Shown here in pieces: positions 26,915-34,585 of a stretch of 64,000 nt of DNA. Made by a program: the position numbers and the translations under genes. Position 1 is the stretch's first letter; every line of letters starts with the position of its first letter. The DNA is from Clostridium septicum (GTDB lineage Bacteria; Bacillota; Clostridia; Clostridiales; Clostridiaceae). Where the stretch lies: positions 1,364,001 through 1,428,000 of the forward strand of contig NZ_CP023671.1 in the NCBI RefSeq assembly GCF_003606265.1, read 5' to 3'. The notes under the pieces were generated by a model that saw nothing but the letters and a program-made list of their open reading frames with translations, had not been told where the DNA came from and did not search any database.

Positions 26915-27409
26915 TTAATAATTTATATTATTTAATACCTTACTTACAACCTTACTTCCTATCTTATCTTCCTTCATCTCATCTAATGCTGTTTCTAATT
27001 TACACCAAGCCATTGCCTCTACCTCTGTAGATTTAATAATATCTCCTGATTCGTACTTAGCCATAAAAGTTAACATTAGAATTTCTTTATCTTTAACAAA
27101 ATCAGAACCCAAATATTGGATGTTAGATATATCTAAACCTGATTCTTCTTTTACTTCTCTATAAACTGTTTCTTCTACTGTCTCATTATGTGAAACATAT
27201 CCAGATAATAATACCTTTGAATTTTTAAATATATAACTTTGCTTTAAAAGTAATATTTCATCATTCTTTATTACCGCAACCATTATGCAAGGTTTTGGAG
27301 TATCAAAAAACATAATATCATCATATTTACAATATGGTACTCCACCTTCATCAAAGCTATACTTTTCTTCTAATTCTCTTCCACATAAAGGACAAAATTT
27401 AAATCTCAT
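26915..27409 (-). CDS. Nudix hydrolase with N-terminal zinc ribbon (NudC-like)
   Basis: 164 residues. The start MRFKFCPLCGREL is half of a zinc ribbon, with a further Cys in PYCKYDD. A full Nudix box is seen, GYVSHNETVEETVYREVKEESG (about residues 70-91). The layout resembles the C-terminal part of NADH pyrophosphatase NudC, but the protein is shorter; the substrate is probably a nucleoside diphosphate derivative. GGGGTGAA precedes the ATG. Its stop lies at the edge of the IS-split terminator. Confidence 0.85.
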   Translation of the reverse strand: MRFKFCPLCGRELEEKYSFDEGGVPYCKYDDIMFFDTPKPCIMVAVIKNDEILLLKQSYIFKNSKVLLSGYVSHNETVEETVYREVKEESGLDISNIQYLGSDFVKDKEILMLTFMAKYESGDIIKSTEVEAMAWCKLETALDEMKEDKIGSKVVSKVLNNINY

Positions 27410-27467
27410 TTATTCACCCCAAGTTTCGTTTCTTATTTTTATATCTTTAATATTAATCTTTACTCTA

Positions 27468-28163
27468 TTATAATACAATTTCAACAATATTGTTTATTAT
27501 TATCCCATCTTTATGAACTTTACAATTATAAGCAAAAATATCTACGCCATTTTTATCTGCTAGCCTTAATGCTTCCCCGAAATCAGGATCCGTCATATCA
27601 TTTGGTGAAAACTTATTTACATTTTCTAACTGTATTAAAAACAATATCCCAGCTTTATATCCTTCTCTTTTAGCTTCTATTAATTCTAATATATGTCTAG
27701 CTCCTCTTTCCGTTGGTGCATCTGGAAACCTTGCATATCCATCCTCCTCCAAAGTAACACCTTTTACTTCTAAAAAATATTCTTCTTCCTGATCCTCTGT
27801 AGATAACTTAAAATCAAATCTACTTTTGCCAAAAGTTTTTTCTTTTAATATATTACAATACTTTTTAAGCTTTTCTATTTTCCCTTCAGATAAAGCCTCG
27901 AAAACAACTTTATTAGGTATTTGTGAATCTATACTTATTAAATTATTTCCTTTAATAACAGCAACTAAATCATATTTAGTTTTTCTATTAGGATTCAATT
28001 CTTCTCTTAAAAATACAGTAGCACCTTCAATTAATAATTCTCTACATCTACCTGTGTTAGGAACATGTACCGTTATATGTTCTCCATTTAAGATAACTTC
28101 TGCATTAAACCTATTAGGTCTCTTTACAAAAATTGCTTCATATATATTTTTATTATATTTCAT
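27468..28163 (-). CDS. sfsA: SfsA family protein (sugar fermentation stimulation homologue)
   Basis: 231 residues with FVKRPNRFNAEVILNGE, HVPNTGRCRELLIEGA, SRFDFKL and FLEVKGVTL...FPDAPTERGARHI, characteristic of SfsA. The family has a nuclease-like PD-(D/E)xK core and a nucleic-acid-binding OB-like domain; its exact role is unclear. AAGGAGA precedes the ATG. It flanks the DnaA-box cluster. Confidence 0.93.
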   Translation of the reverse strand: MKYNKNIYEAIFVKRPNRFNAEVILNGEHITVHVPNTGRCRELLIEGATVFLREELNPNRKTKYDLVAVIKGNNLISIDSQIPNKVVFEALSEGKIEKLKKYCNILKEKTFGKSRFDFKLSTEDQEEEYFLEVKGVTLEEDGYARFPDAPTERGARHILELIEAKREGYKAGILFLIQLENVNKFSPNDMTDPDFGEALRLADKNGVDIFAYNCKVHKDGIIINNIVEIVL

Positions 28164-28196
28164 ACTTCTCTCCTTTAGCTTGTCATTTTTTCTTAG

Positions 28197-28607
28197 TTTT
28201 CCACATTATCTATTAATTATTGCATGTCCCACTTTTTTTCTACATAAAGTTATCCACAGACAAAATGCATTACTACCTTGTTTTATCTATATTACCATTA
28301 ATATCTTAACATTATCCACAGATTTTATCCACATTATTGTGTATTTTGTGTATAACTTAAATAAGTTATACACAACTTGTACTCTTTTCAAAATTATACC
28401 ACTACATATATCTATATATTTCGTCAAAAGTCACTATGTAGTTACAAACACACATTCCCCCCTTATATGTTGTGTCAATACCTTTTTTAAAAGTTGTCAA
28501 CAGTTTTTCGAAGTTGTCCACATTTTGTGGATAACTTTTAACATTCTCAACATATTTTTCTCCATATTTCATCTTTTTTTTATAAAAACAATATATATTG
28601 TGGATAA
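28197..28607. repeat. Cluster of DnaA boxes (oriC-like), no dnaA nearby
   Basis: In the 600-bp gap between sfsA and the DUF1700 gene, seven exact TTATNCACA boxes occur. Plus strand: 28250-28258, 28312-28320, 28325-28333 and 28366-28374. Minus strand: 28347-28355, 28526-28534 and 28599-28607. One-mismatch boxes lie at 28197-28205 and 28514-28522. Two boxes at 28347 and 28366 face each other. An AT-rich stretch follows at 28620-28670. This is the density of a replication origin or a DnaA-titration/reactivation site. dnaA, dnaN, rpmH and gyrase genes are absent from the window. Confidence 0.75.
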
Positions 28608-28671
28608 CTAATAGACTTCTTAATTTTTTCTTAAGGTATTTTATTATTTCCTTAAACAATTATTTAGTCTC

Positions 28672-28700
28672 TTGTAATAATTTAACTACTTCCATATACT
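28672..28700 (+). promoter_or_regulatory. Promoter of the DUF1700-DUF4097 operon
   Basis: TTGTAA (28672-28677), 17-bp spacer, TATACT (28695-28700), about 65 bp before the start codon and just beyond the last DnaA box. Confidence 0.6.
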
Positions 28701-28766
28701 AATAACATAGAGGATTCATTATAAATTTATTTAAAATATTTTATTTTTTTGGGGGTGATATTACTA

Positions 28767-29528
28767 ATGAATAAAAAAATGTTTTTAGATATCTTACGAA
28801 CAGGTTTAAGTGATTTTCCAACAGGTGTTCTTGGAGATATCTTATATGAATACAAAGACTACTTTGATGTTGGAATAGCAGATGGGAAAACTGAAGAAGA
28901 AATAATTTCTGAACTAGGTAGTCCTTACGATATAATTGACAAATATAGAAAAGGGCACTTAAAAGAATATAATCCTATTAAAGATTCTTCTAATAATTAT
29001 GAAAACCATGATTTTATAGATGCGGAATATTCAAGTTCTACTGAAAATACTCATTATGATAATTTAAATTATGAAAATACACAAACTTTTAATACTGAAG
29101 ATACAACTAGTTATTCTGATGAATCTAATTCACAAACTAAAAGTAAATCTAATGGTAGAAATTCAAATAATATCATAATAACTTTAATTATCTTACTTTT
29201 AGGTGGAATATTCTTCGGACCTTTATTTTTAGGATTAACACTTGGTGGCTTAGGAGCACTTGTAGGAATGCTTGCAGGCAGTTTTGCTTTAAGTCTTGCT
29301 GGTATAGGAATTTTATTTGGTAAGGTTGTTTCAAATACTATAGGAATAATAGTATTTCCTTCTTTTATATTAGATTTTCCTAATTCTGTTTTAATTTTAA
29401 TGGTTATAGGCTGTATCTTATCATTTATATTATTGATTTTAATAGCTTATTATTTAATTAAATGGTGCTTTAGATTATTATCTAAACTTATAGAGTTGAT
29501 AACTTCAAAAGTAAAGGGGGAAAACTAA
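28767..29528 (+). CDS. DUF1700 family membrane protein
   Basis: 253 residues from the ATG at 28767, preceded by GGGGGTGAT; a TTG at 28749 lies upstream of that site. The N-terminus MNKKMFLDILRTGLSDFP...DILYEYKDYFDVGIADGKTEEEIISELGSP is the DUF1700 signature. A Ser/Asn-rich linker follows (about 75-135), then three hydrophobic helices. DUF1700 proteins commonly pair with a DUF4097 protein and a PadR regulator in envelope-stress loci; no PadR gene is present here. The stop overlaps the next start. Confidence 0.85.
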   Translation: MNKKMFLDILRTGLSDFPTGVLGDILYEYKDYFDVGIADGKTEEEIISELGSPYDIIDKYRKGHLKEYNPIKDSSNNYENHDFIDAEYSSSTENTHYDNLNYENTQTFNTEDTTSYSDESNSQTKSKSNGRNSNNIIITLIILLLGGIFFGPLFLGLTLGGLGALVGMLAGSFALSLAGIGILFGKVVSNTIGIIVFPSFILDFPNSVLILMVIGCILSFILLILIAYYLIKWCFRLLSKLIELITSKVKGEN

Positions 29529-30532
29529 TGGCTAAGCAAAAACTAATAAGTACTAAAATGAAAGTTTTCATGCTATGTCTTTTTGCTGGTTCAATTATTT
29601 CTTTTTCAGCAGCAGGAGTTCTCTTATACAATAGTGACTTTACTTTAGCTAATTATTTCGACGTGAATGATTGGAATTTAAATTTCTTTTCAAATTCTAG
29701 TAGACTTCAAGGACATGAAAGCTATTTAACTAATCAAGACTTAAACGAAATAGAAAATTTATCTATAGATTTTAATGGATACAATGTATATTTTGAAACT
29801 TATGAAGGTAATACTCTGGATTTGTATCTATATGATAATTTTAATAGAAGTTCAAATTCTCGTAATGCAACTTCTTCTAATACAGTTGAATCACCATTTT
29901 CTATTTCTCGTGAGGGAAATAAATTAACAGTAAAACCTAATACTAATATATTAACAGAGCTCGCTTCTCACTATGAATTTATGATAAAAATACCATATTC
30001 ATATAATAAGGGTCTTAGTATAAATTCTTCATCTGGAGAAATGAAATTAGATAATTTAAAACTTTCCAATATGAATTTAAAAGCAATTAACTCTACTATA
30101 AATTTAAATAGTGTTTCTTGTGAAAGTGCTAATATTTCATTAACAAATGGAAATATACATGGTGATTCTTTTTCTAGTAAAAACCTTATTGCTAGCACTG
30201 TAAATGGAAATTTATACTTTTCACCATTATCAGGTGAAGTTAAGTTAACTACTGTAAATGGAAATATACATTCAACTATAACTTCTTATCTTACTAATCT
30301 TGATATTAATACTACATCAGGATATGTTAACTTAAATATTCCTGATGAAGGTGATTTTAGTTTTAATTATTCAACAATGAATGGTGAATTTTTATCTGAG
30401 TTAAATAATCCTAATGGATCTTATTTAGATATTCCTACAAAGGTTCAAGGAAGCACTGATTTCTCTACTGGTAATGGTACTAATAAAATTAATGTAAAAA
30501 CCGTTAGTGGAAATTTTAAGATCTATAATTAA
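29528..30532 (+). CDS. DUF4097 family extracytoplasmic beta-repeat protein
   Basis: 334 residues: an N-terminal membrane anchor (about 12-34), then short beta repeats rich in Asn, Thr and Ser (NGNIHGDSF, NGNLYFSPLSGEVKL, TTSGYVNLN), as in the DUF4097 (putative adhesin) family. The ATG overlaps the DUF1700 stop as TAATG. Probably exposed on the outer face of the membrane; molecular function unknown. Confidence 0.85.
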   Translation: MAKQKLISTKMKVFMLCLFAGSIISFSAAGVLLYNSDFTLANYFDVNDWNLNFFSNSSRLQGHESYLTNQDLNEIENLSIDFNGYNVYFETYEGNTLDLYLYDNFNRSSNSRNATSSNTVESPFSISREGNKLTVKPNTNILTELASHYEFMIKIPYSYNKGLSINSSSGEMKLDNLKLSNMNLKAINSTINLNSVSCESANISLTNGNIHGDSFSSKNLIASTVNGNLYFSPLSGEVKLTTVNGNIHSTITSYLTNLDINTTSGYVNLNIPDEGDFSFNYSTMNGEFLSELNNPNGSYLDIPTKVQGSTDFSTGNGTNKINVKTVSGNFKIYN

Positions 30533-30535
30533 AAA

Positions 30536-30568
30536 AAAGGCTATAAATCTTTAAGATTTATAGCCTTT
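30536..30568 (+). terminator. Terminator after the DUF4097 gene
   Basis: A 14-bp stem AAAGGCTATAAATC (30536-30549) with its complement at 30555-30568, directly after the stop codon. Confidence 0.8.
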
Positions 30569-30597
30569 CGTATATTCAAATATTAAATTTCTATTTA

Positions 30598-30783
30598 TTA
30601 TCTTGTTGAAAGTTTATTTTTATTTCTAAAATAATGAGTTATATATTGAACTATTATTACAAAAGGACCTATCATAGCTGTTGCTAATGACCATATATAT
30701 TTAGACTGACCTTTTTCTTCTGCCATTTTAAATGATACAAAAACCGCCGATGCTATTACTAATATAAAAACTATACTATTCAT
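30598..30783 (-). CDS. Small two-helix membrane protein
   Basis: 61 residues with hydrophobic helices at about 2-19 and 30-49 and a basic tail. AAAAGGAG eight nt upstream of the ATG supports translation. I do not recognise the family. Monocistronic. Confidence 0.6.
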   Translation of the reverse strand: MNSIVFILVIASAVFVSFKMAEEKGQSKYIWSLATAMIGPFVIIVQYITHYFRNKNKLSTR

Positions 30784-30910
30784 ATTATTCTCCTTTTTAA
30801 CTTTTTATAAAAGTTATTTTTCTGCTTAATTAAATTCTACATAAAATACTTACGTTTTTCAAGAACTAATATTCATTTAAATTTTGAATTTTTTATAAAT
30901 ATTTAATAAA

Positions 30911-30937
30911 AAAGACCTAATCAAATAAGATTAGATC
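30911..30937 (-). terminator. Terminator of the DUF3892 gene
   Basis: A short stem (GACCTAATC with GATTAGATC, one G-U type mismatch) followed on the minus strand by TTTTTTATT. Confidence 0.65.
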
Positions 30938-30951
30938 TTCTATTAATTATA

Positions 30952-31254
30952 TTATTCACTTATTGTTGGTAAAGCACTTAAATTATTTGATTCATCCTGA
31001 TCTGGTAAACTTCTTAAATATTCTTCACCTTTTTTAGATACTCCAATAGCTACACCTTGTATATTACCAGACTTAGCCATTTGTACACCTTCTTCTTTAG
31101 AAATTCTTTCTCCATTAGAAAGTTCATATCCTATAACTTCTCCTGAATGTTTTATTAAAGCTGTTATTGATTTAGCATCACTATTTGGTGTTGGAACTTC
31201 TTTATTGATGTTAATTGGTAGTCCACCCATCATTCCATCATTTTGATTATTCAT
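30952..31254 (-). CDS. DUF3892 domain protein
   Basis: 100 residues from the ATG at 31254; the GTG at 31263 is part of the AGGAGGTG ribosome site. The core KSITALIKHSGEVIGYELSNGERISKEEGVQMAKSGNIQGVAIG fits DUF3892, a small domain of unknown role common in spore formers. Acidic, soluble. Monocistronic. Confidence 0.7.
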   Translation of the reverse strand: MNNQNDGMMGGLPININKEVPTPNSDAKSITALIKHSGEVIGYELSNGERISKEEGVQMAKSGNIQGVAIGVSKKGEEYLRSLPDQDESNNLSALPTISE

Positions 31255-31317
31255 AAATAACACCTCCTATAAGTTATAGTGTTATTTTATCCAATAATTA
31301 ATCTTTAATTCAAAATT

Positions 31318-32181
31318 TTAATAATCAAGCTGTGGAAATCCCTTTCCTTTAACCTCTTCAATATGCCCAATTGTTATAAAAGCTTCATTATCTACTGTAT
31401 CAATGAACTCTTTTAAAGTTGCTAAATCCTTCTTTTCAAGTACTGTATATATAATATCTCTATCTTCTCCTGTAAATGCTCCTGCACCTCTTAAGCGAGT
31501 ACATCCTCTTTTTAATGTATTCATTATGTAATTTGATATTTCGTCATTCTTATCACTTACTATAGTTATTTGCTTTTTAGCATTAAACATAGCTATAAGC
31601 TTGTCTATCATAGGTCCATTAACTAATACACATAATAATGCATAGAAACCTGTATCTGATCCAAAAGTTAAACCTGCAACTAATGTTACCAAAAAATCTA
31701 CCATTAGTAATGAAATACCAATATTAAAAGTTGTATATTTGTTTAATATCTTTGCAATGATATCAGTACCACCTGTAGAGGCATTTGCATTAAATACTAT
31801 TGCCATACCTATTGCTACTAAAATAGTACCAAAAATTGATGCTAACATTAAATCCTCTGTTATAGGATGTGGATTCCCAAACTTCTCCATAAACCATATT
31901 ATTGCTGATAATCCAAAACTAGCATATATAGTTTTTATCCCAAACTCTGGTCCAATTACTAAAAAAGCTATTATATACAAAACAGCATTTCCTACAAATA
32001 ACATACCACCTATAGACATGGTTGGAACGAAGTGATTAATTATTAAAGCTATTCCTGATAATCCTCCTGCAGCTAAATTATTTGGAGCATAAAAATACAC
32101 AAGTGCTATTGCAACTAATATAACTCCAAAAGTTATTATTCCATAGTCTTTTAATTCTTTTAAAAATCTTTCCTTATTCAT
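31318..32181 (-). CDS. YitT family membrane protein (DUF161 plus DUF2179)
   Basis: 287 residues from the ATG at 32181, preceded by AGGAGAG; a longer frame to 32220 has no ribosome site. Five or six membrane helices with YFYAPNNLAAGGLSGIALIINHF and NANASTGGTDIIAKILNKYT, then a soluble DUF2179 domain (TIVSDKNDEISNYIMNTLKRGCTRLRGAGAFTGEDRDIIYTVL). The function of the YitT family is unknown. Confidence 0.9.
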   Translation of the reverse strand: MNKERFLKELKDYGIITFGVILVAIALVYFYAPNNLAAGGLSGIALIINHFVPTMSIGGMLFVGNAVLYIIAFLVIGPEFGIKTIYASFGLSAIIWFMEKFGNPHPITEDLMLASIFGTILVAIGMAIVFNANASTGGTDIIAKILNKYTTFNIGISLLMVDFLVTLVAGLTFGSDTGFYALLCVLVNGPMIDKLIAMFNAKKQITIVSDKNDEISNYIMNTLKRGCTRLRGAGAFTGEDRDIIYTVLEKKDLATLKEFIDTVDNEAFITIGHIEEVKGKGFPQLDY

Positions 32182-32302
32182 TTGTAACACTCTCCTAATA
32201 ATTAATAAGTGTATCTCCATTAATACTAATCTAATCCAAAGTTAAATCACAATTAATAGAATAACAAAGATTTACTACTTTTAATAGTGGAAATTTATAA
32301 AA

Positions 32303-32336
32303 AAATACTGAGCTTATAAAAATAAGCCCAGTATTT
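32303..32336 (-). terminator. Terminator of the flavoprotein gene
   Basis: AAATACTG...CAGTATTT stem (32303-32310, 32329-32336) extended by GCTTA/TAAGC, with a T-rich tail on the minus strand. Confidence 0.8.
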
Positions 32337-32340
32337 CTCA

Positions 32341-32988
32341 TTATCTCCAAACCTCATCTATTATTCCATCTATCTTTTCTTTTGCTCTTTCTATAGCTTG
32401 AAGTTTTTCTTCTTCTGTAAAACCAGTTCCATCTACTAATAATTCTTCAAATCTTTTTATTCCCATAGCTTTAGCTATATCTTCGATGTAATTTAGTCCC
32501 TTATTCATTACGATTCTTAGCATCCAAGGAATATGTGCTCCTGAAGATTGAATATATACCATTCCTCTAGGTTTATCATTTAATAAGCCCTCTATTTTAT
32601 TTTCTTTTATACTTATTGTTTTTCCATCCATAACTATACAGTCAATATACTCCTTTAATGGAGCAGGAAAAGATAGACTCCACATAGGAGCTGCTATAAC
32701 ATACATGTCAGCTTCTTTAAACTGATCTGTTAATTTTACAATTTTATGTACTTCCTCTTGTTGTTCTTTATTTAGCTTATTAAAATCTTCCTTTTTAATC
32801 ATGCAATTTCTTTTTTCAAAATATTCATATTCAAGTCTTGGTATATGACAATCATAGAGATTTAGCTCTTCAAGCTTAAAATCACTATACTTTTCTAAAA
32901 ATTTATTTACAAATTCTCTACCTACTGTTCTACTTACTGAAATTTCTTCTGGTTTTGAATTTACAGTTATATATAATAACTTCTTCAT
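32341..32988 (-). CDS. FMN-dependent NADH-azoreductase/quinone reductase (AzoR-like)
   Basis: 215 residues with a flavodoxin-like fold: KKLLYITVNSKPEEISVSRTVGREFV (FMN phosphate loop), YVIAAPMWSLSFPAPLKEYID and an MVYIQSSGAHIP loop. These match AzoR/AcpD NAD(P)H quinone reductases. GAGGTGA precedes the ATG. It lies in the same direction as speE but 54 bp after it, so co-transcription is uncertain. Confidence 0.82.
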   Translation of the reverse strand: MKKLLYITVNSKPEEISVSRTVGREFVNKFLEKYSDFKLEELNLYDCHIPRLEYEYFEKRNCMIKKEDFNKLNKEQQEEVHKIVKLTDQFKEADMYVIAAPMWSLSFPAPLKEYIDCIVMDGKTISIKENKIEGLLNDKPRGMVYIQSSGAHIPWMLRIVMNKGLNYIEDIAKAMGIKRFEELLVDGTGFTEEEKLQAIERAKEKIDGIIDEVWR

Positions 32989-33042
32989 CTATATCACCTC
33001 TACTAAGTATTTCCTTAGTAGTATTTGATATTTTAATTAATA

Positions 33043-33894
33043 TTATTTATTTAATAACTCTTTAACATAATTAGGTAACATAAATGAACCTACATGTAAA
33101 TCAGTATTATAATACTTTGTCTCAAGCCCTAAACTAGTCCACCTTTCTGCATCAAAGTCCTTTATAGGATGTAATTCTTTAGATGCAAAACAGAACATCC
33201 AGTGCCCAGATGGGTAAGTCGGCATGTGATATTGGTATGCTTCGCATATATTAAATAAAGATTTTAATTTATTAAATGATCTTATCATTTCTCTTTGATT
33301 ATTAGGATAATAAGGACTTTCGCATTGATTTATTAAAATCCCCTTTTCAGTTAATGCTTTAAAGCAATCACTATAAAATTCAGTTGTAAACAACCCTTCT
33401 CCTGGTCCTATTGGATCAGTTGAATCTACTATTATTAAATCATATAAATTTTCTTTATCCTTTATAAATTTTATCCCATCTTTAAATAATAAATTTACTC
33501 TTTTATCATCTAATTTATTAGCTGTAAATGGTAAAAATTCTTTTGATGCCTTTACAACATCTTCATCTATTTCAACCATATCTATATTTTCTATAGTTTC
33601 ATATCTAGTTAATTCTCTTACTGTACCACCATCTCCAGCACCAATAACTAATACATTTTTTATTTCTGGATTAGTAGCCATTGCTACGTGAGTTATCATT
33701 TCATGATAAATAAATTCATCTTTTTCAGTAACCATTGTCCAGTTATCAATTACAAGTACTCTACCAAATTCATAAGTGTCTAAAACATCTATTTTTTGAA
33801 ATGGACTTTGATTTGAATACAAGTGCCTTTTAACTTTCATTGAAAAATTTACATTTTCTGTTTGGTTTTCAGTGTACCATAATTCCATATTCAT
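33043..33894 (-). CDS. speE: Spermidine synthase
   Basis: 283 residues. The aminopropyltransferase core shows VLVIGAGDGGTVRELTRYE (SAM-type nucleotide loop), MVEIDEDVV and IIVDSTDPIGPGEGLFT with its catalytic Asp. It transfers aminopropyl from decarboxylated SAM, made by the SpeD 3 bp upstream, to putrescine. GGAGG precedes the ATG. Confidence 0.95.
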   Translation of the reverse strand: MNMELWYTENQTENVNFSMKVKRHLYSNQSPFQKIDVLDTYEFGRVLVIDNWTMVTEKDEFIYHEMITHVAMATNPEIKNVLVIGAGDGGTVRELTRYETIENIDMVEIDEDVVKASKEFLPFTANKLDDKRVNLLFKDGIKFIKDKENLYDLIIVDSTDPIGPGEGLFTTEFYSDCFKALTEKGILINQCESPYYPNNQREMIRSFNKLKSLFNICEAYQYHMPTYPSGHWMFCFASKELHPIKDFDAERWTSLGLETKYYNTDLHVGSFMLPNYVKELLNK

Positions 33895-33897
33895 ATA

Positions 33898-34317
33898 TTA
33901 AACCTCCATCTTATAGTCAATTTCAATATGATCATAAGCACCATTTGCAAATGTCTTTACTTTATCTACTAGCCCTCTAGCTACTTCTGTTGATTCGCTT
34001 CTTTCTGCTTTTAAAACTTCCTCAAGATATCTAAATCCAAACCATGGATTAACAGAATCTCCACAAGTAAATAAATCTACTGATGCATAACCATATTCAG
34101 GCCATGTATGAATAGTAAGATGTGATTCCTGGATTATTACAGCACCGCTGACTCCCCAGGGATTAAATTTGTGAAAACAACTTGTTACTATTGTAGCATT
34201 TGCTTCAATAGCTGCCTGCTTCATATATTCCTCAATAATTGCATGATCTTTTAAGATCTCCTTATCACAGTTGTAATACTCCACTAAAATGTGTCTACCT
34301 AATTGTTCAATTTTCAT
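33898..34317 (-). CDS. speD: S-adenosylmethionine decarboxylase proenzyme (prokaryotic class 1B)
   Basis: 139 residues from the ATG at 34317, which has GGAGGG nine nt upstream; the longer frame to 34359 overlaps a leader ORF. The self-processing site is QESHLTIHTWPEYGYASVD, where Ser65 should become the pyruvoyl group, and FHKFNPWGVSG holds the conserved His/Cys region. It provides decarboxylated SAM for SpeE. Confidence 0.95.
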   Translation of the reverse strand: MKIEQLGRHILVEYYNCDKEILKDHAIIEEYMKQAAIEANATIVTSCFHKFNPWGVSGAVIIQESHLTIHTWPEYGYASVDLFTCGDSVNPWFGFRYLEEVLKAERSESTEVARGLVDKVKTFANGAYDHIEIDYKMEV

Positions 34318-34345
34318 AAAAAAATCCCTCCATAAATATAAATTT

Positions 34346-34396
34346 CTAATTCCATCCAATAGATAAATACTTAACTAACAAAAATGCCTCACTCAT
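34346..34396 (-). CDS. Candidate leader peptide upstream of speD
   Basis: A 16-codon ORF, MSEAFLLVKYLSIGWN, with a full AGGAGG (34406-34401) four nt before its ATG, ending 28 nt before the speD start codon. It lies downstream of the speD promoter, so it would be translated first on the same mRNA. A regulatory leader that senses polyamines or SAM is possible. No homologue is known to me. Confidence 0.45.
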   Translation of the reverse strand: MSEAFLLVKYLSIGWN

Positions 34397-34424
34397 GTAA
34401 CCTCCTATTTTTTATTTAAAAGTT

Positions 34425-34495
34425 TAGTATATATAAACTTAAAGTTAATATATACTAACTATAATTAGTTTATCATTGAATTTTTTCATTGTCAA
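34425..34495 (-). promoter_or_regulatory. speD promoter and leader hairpin
   Basis: Minus strand: TTGACA (34495-34490), 17-bp spacer, TAAACT (34472-34467). The start of the transcript then folds into an AT-rich inverted repeat (TTAGTATATA...TATATACTAA, about 34425-34460) just before the leader peptide. Confidence 0.65.
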
Positions 34496-34532
34496 TATTA
34501 TGAAAATTAAATTTTCATGTCCATTTTTCAAT

Positions 34533-34572
34533 AAAAAAAGTCCTTTAGTAAATATACTAAAAGACTTTTTTT
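34533..34572. terminator. Terminator between sulP and speD
   Basis: An 18-bp stem (34533-34550 with 34555-34572) with one mismatch and T-runs on both strands. Confidence 0.85.
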
Positions 34573-34585
34573 GTTAATAAATTTA

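Noticed and set aside
28402-28659. 85-residue minus-strand ORF and the overlapping 261-residue plus-strand ORF (27826-28611)
   Set aside because: Both run through the DnaA-box cluster or the sfsA gene, lack ribosome sites and have low-complexity composition; the repeated boxes explain the open frames.
30952-32337. CRISPR or phage signals among the short genes at 30.5-32.3 kb
   Set aside because: No regular direct repeats with spacers and no cas-like genes; the small proteins fit DUF3892 and a membrane peptide.
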